The notes under the pieces: generated by a model
Database searches by the model: none
Seen by the model: only the letters and a program-made list of their open reading frames with translations
What the model was told of the DNA's origin: nothing
Assembly (NCBI GenBank): GCA_945613785.1
Contig: CALZAJ010000083.1
Coordinates: 1-6,992 of the forward strand
Reading direction: 5' to 3'
DNA: 6,992 nt
Origin: an uncultured Verrucomicrobiota bacterium
GTDB lineage: Bacteria; Verrucomicrobiota; Kiritimatiellia; RFP12; UBA1067
Shown: positions 5,368-6,992 of the stretch, one piece after another
Layout: the number at the start of each line of letters is the position of its first letter
Position numbering within the stretch: the first letter of the stretch is position 1
Program-made: the position numbers and the translations under genes

Positions 5368-6992
5368 GCCAGGCCCCTCCTCTTGCGCAGGATCCAGACG
5401 GCGATCAGCGCCAGCACCAGCAGCGTGAGCGCCAGGGGATGATCCCAAATCGGATCCTCGATGTGTTCGGTAATCTCACTGCGGGCCGAGCCGAAGGCCT
5501 CGCCCAAGTCGTCGAAGGCGTCGGGACGACGGACACAGCCGCCGGTCAGGCGGGCCATCTCGCCCACCACCTTGTCGTCGGCCGACAGATGTGCATATTC
5601 GACCGGCGCAATGCCGCGGTCGACGCTGAAGGACGTCGTCAGCGGATCTGGCCAGTCCTCGCCCAGGATCTCCTTCGCCTCAGGCGCGGAAACCGTGACC
5701 TCATAACGGCCTTCCAGCGCCGTCGCGTCGAGCTTGGCCTCATAATAGCCGTTCGCGCCTTCGCGCTTCACCAGGTCGACCGTGCTCACGGTGCCATCGG
5801 GACGCTTGATCTCCGCCGTCGGATGCGCCGTCTCGATCGGCAACGCATCCTTATCGCTGAGGCGGACCATCAGCTTGACCTCGTCCTCCGGCTGGTAGTG
5901 GAGACGGTCCACACCCGCACGGGCGAAGACGTTGCCGTCGCGCAGCTTCTCGCCGGAGCCCCACTTCATGAGATTGCCCCAGAAGCGGTGGTGGTGGGTG
6001 TCGCCGACGCGGTAGCGCAGGAGCCACAACTCGTCCGTCGCGAAGAAGACCGTCTTGCCGCGGCCCGTTTCACGCACGGTCATCAGCGGCGCGTCGAGAC
6101 AGGTCGAGTTGCCCGCGAAAAGGAGGACGTCGGAACCGGGCTTCACGGTGAGGCCCGCGAGATGACCGCTCGTCGGCGGCAGCGAATTCCAGATGCGGTC
6201 GGTCTCGGACGCGGAGGCCGCGATCGACGTGGTCGGATGTCCGCGGCCCGAGGGCGACAGCGCAAACGGCGCCTTGCCGACGGACCATTCCGCCGTCACC
6301 TGACCCATTTCGTTCGTGAAGCCGACCGGCAGGAGATTCGCGAGCGGACCCTTCGCGTAAACATACGGCATGAACCGGTCGCCCGCCGTGAGCACCAGCA
6401 TGGCACCGCGCTCCTCGACGCACCAGCGGATGTCCTCGCACGCCTCTTCGGTCAGCACGTCGGGTCCCAGGTCGCCGAGGATGATCACGTCGAACTTGCG
6501 CCAGTCATCGCGCGTCTGCGGCAGCCCGCCCGCTTCGGCATCGCCGAACTCCCGCGTCGCATCCGCGGCCGGCGCAGGCTTCGTGCGCACGCCGGCGAGA
6601 CGGTCGGGTTCGGTCAGCACGTACTGGAGATGCACGGACTTGTCGCGTCCGTAGAAGAGATTGCGAAGATAGCGGAACTCCCAGCGCGGACGACGATCGG
6701 CGAGGAGCACGTTCGTGCGGTCATCGGAAACGGACACGTCAAACGGCCAAGTGTCGTTGCTCGTCTCGGAATCCCCTTCCGGAGCGACGATCTCGACGCG
6801 GTAGTTCTTGAGACCCTTGCCCTCGGGATCGTGGGCGAAGCGGAATTCCTTCGTCCAGGCATCGGAATCGGGTTGGAACTCCCGGACCGCGATCTGGTTG
6901 TCGCCCTCCATCAGCTTGACGACAATCGCCTTGCCGTTCATGCCGTCAGCACGGACACGCACGGACGGACGGACCTTGTCGCCGAGGAAGAC
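5364..6992 (-). CDS. Large membrane protein with glutamine-amidotransferase-like domain, BatA-operon type (C-terminal part, 5' end outside window)
   Basis: The frame is open to the right edge, so this is a fragment: 542 residues starting VFLGDKVRPS. The GTG at 6962 is internal, because family-like sequence continues upstream of it. Residues 1-90 look like an Ig/FN3-type beta domain. Residues about 90-340 resemble the degenerate class I glutamine amidotransferase fold of these operons: NVLLADRRPRWEFRYLR (94-110), FDVIILGDL (167-175) and the W-LRYRVGD...RFWG block (323-339). I see no convincing Cys-His-Glu catalytic triad, so it is probably not an enzyme. Residues 350-460 look like another beta domain, followed by a TGG motif (483-485). 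A single membrane helix lies at about 517-535, with a basic tail (RKRRGLA), so most of the fragment should be periplasmic. Known relatives carry N-terminal membrane helices and often a von Willebrand factor A domain; those would lie outside the window. The gene overlaps the next one by ATGA. The molecular function of the family is not established. Confidence 0.85.
   Translation of the reverse strand, partial: VFLGDKVRPSVRVRADGMNGKAIVVKLMEGDNQIAVREFQPDSDAWTKEFRFAHDPEGKGLKNYRVEIVAPEGDSETSNDTWPFDVSVSDDRTNVLLADRRPRWEFRYLRNLFYGRDKSVHLQYVLTEPDRLAGVRTKPAPAADATREFGDAEAGGLPQTRDDWRKFDVIILGDLGPDVLTEEACEDIRWCVEERGAMLVLTAGDRFMPYVYAKGPLANLLPVGFTNEMGQVTAEWSVGKAPFALSPSGRGHPTTSIAASASETDRIWNSLPPTSGHLAGLTVKPGSDVLLFAGNSTCLDAPLMTVRETGRGKTVFFATDELWLLRYRVGDTHHHRFWGNLMKWGSGEKLRDGNVFARAGVDRLHYQPEDEVKLMVRLSDKDALPIETAHPTAEIKRPDGTVSTVDLVKREGANGYYEAKLDATALEGRYEVTVSAPEAKEILGEDWPDPLTTSFSVDRGIAPVEYAHLSADDKVVGEMARLTGGCVRRPDAFDDLGEAFGSARSEITEHIEDPIWDHPLALTLLVLALIAVWILRKRRGLA
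5376..5381 (-). promoter_or_regulatory. Ribosome binding site of the DUF4175-like gene
   Basis: Read on the minus strand this is a perfect AGGAGG, eight bases before the ATG at 5367. It lies inside the last codons of the preceding gene. It decides the start: the ATG three codons further in (5358) would be 17 bases from it, and the upstream in-frame start at 5448 would lie before it. It allows re-initiation by ribosomes finishing the upstream gene. Confidence 0.8.

Noticed and set aside
4162..5442. 426-codon Arg/His/Asp-rich open frame on the plus strand
   Set aside because: It spans the junction of two well-supported minus-strand genes and has a composition typical of antisense GC-rich shadow frames.

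Overview
The window is GC-rich (roughly 60-65 % by eye) bacterial DNA. All three genes I can support lie on the minus strand, so transcription runs from the right edge to the left. The two large genes look like the distal end of a MoxR-DUF58-BatA type operon, as found in Planctomycetota, Verrucomicrobiota and related phyla: a large membrane protein with a degenerate glutamine-amidotransferase-like domain, followed by a DUF4175-like protein with a very long coiled coil. Gene order, protein style and base composition suggest a member of the PVC superphylum, perhaps a Kiritimatiellota/Verrucomicrobiota bacterium. That assignment is an inference from protein character; there is no rRNA or other marker gene here.

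Layout from right to left. Positions 6992-5364 hold the C-terminal 542 residues of the amidotransferase-like membrane protein; its start lies beyond the right edge. It overlaps the next gene by four bases (ATGA). Positions 5367-799 hold the DUF4175-like protein: 1522 residues, three N-terminal membrane helices, a beta-rich periplasmic region, about 900 residues of mostly helical, Ala/Glu/Lys/Gln-rich coiled coil, a Gln/Ser-rich linker and a conserved C-terminal cap. A 64-base gap follows, holding a perfect extended -10 sequence (TGGTATAAT). Positions 734-12 hold a 240-residue protein I do not recognise. Its last 13 codons and stop lie inside an imperfect 46-base palindrome.

The first two genes are probably translationally coupled and likely make partner proteins of the cell envelope. 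In related operons a MoxR AAA+ ATPase, a DUF58 protein and BatA-like von Willebrand factor A proteins precede them; those would be to the right of this window. The 240-residue gene probably has its own promoter and need not share a function.

The points most worth a second look are the coiled coil with recurring Gly/Pro turn motifs, the apparent leaderless start of the unknown gene, and the palindrome that supplies the end of that gene. No tRNA, rRNA, CRISPR array, insertion sequence or transposase is visible. There is no gene-free stretch longer than 64 bases apart from the window edges.
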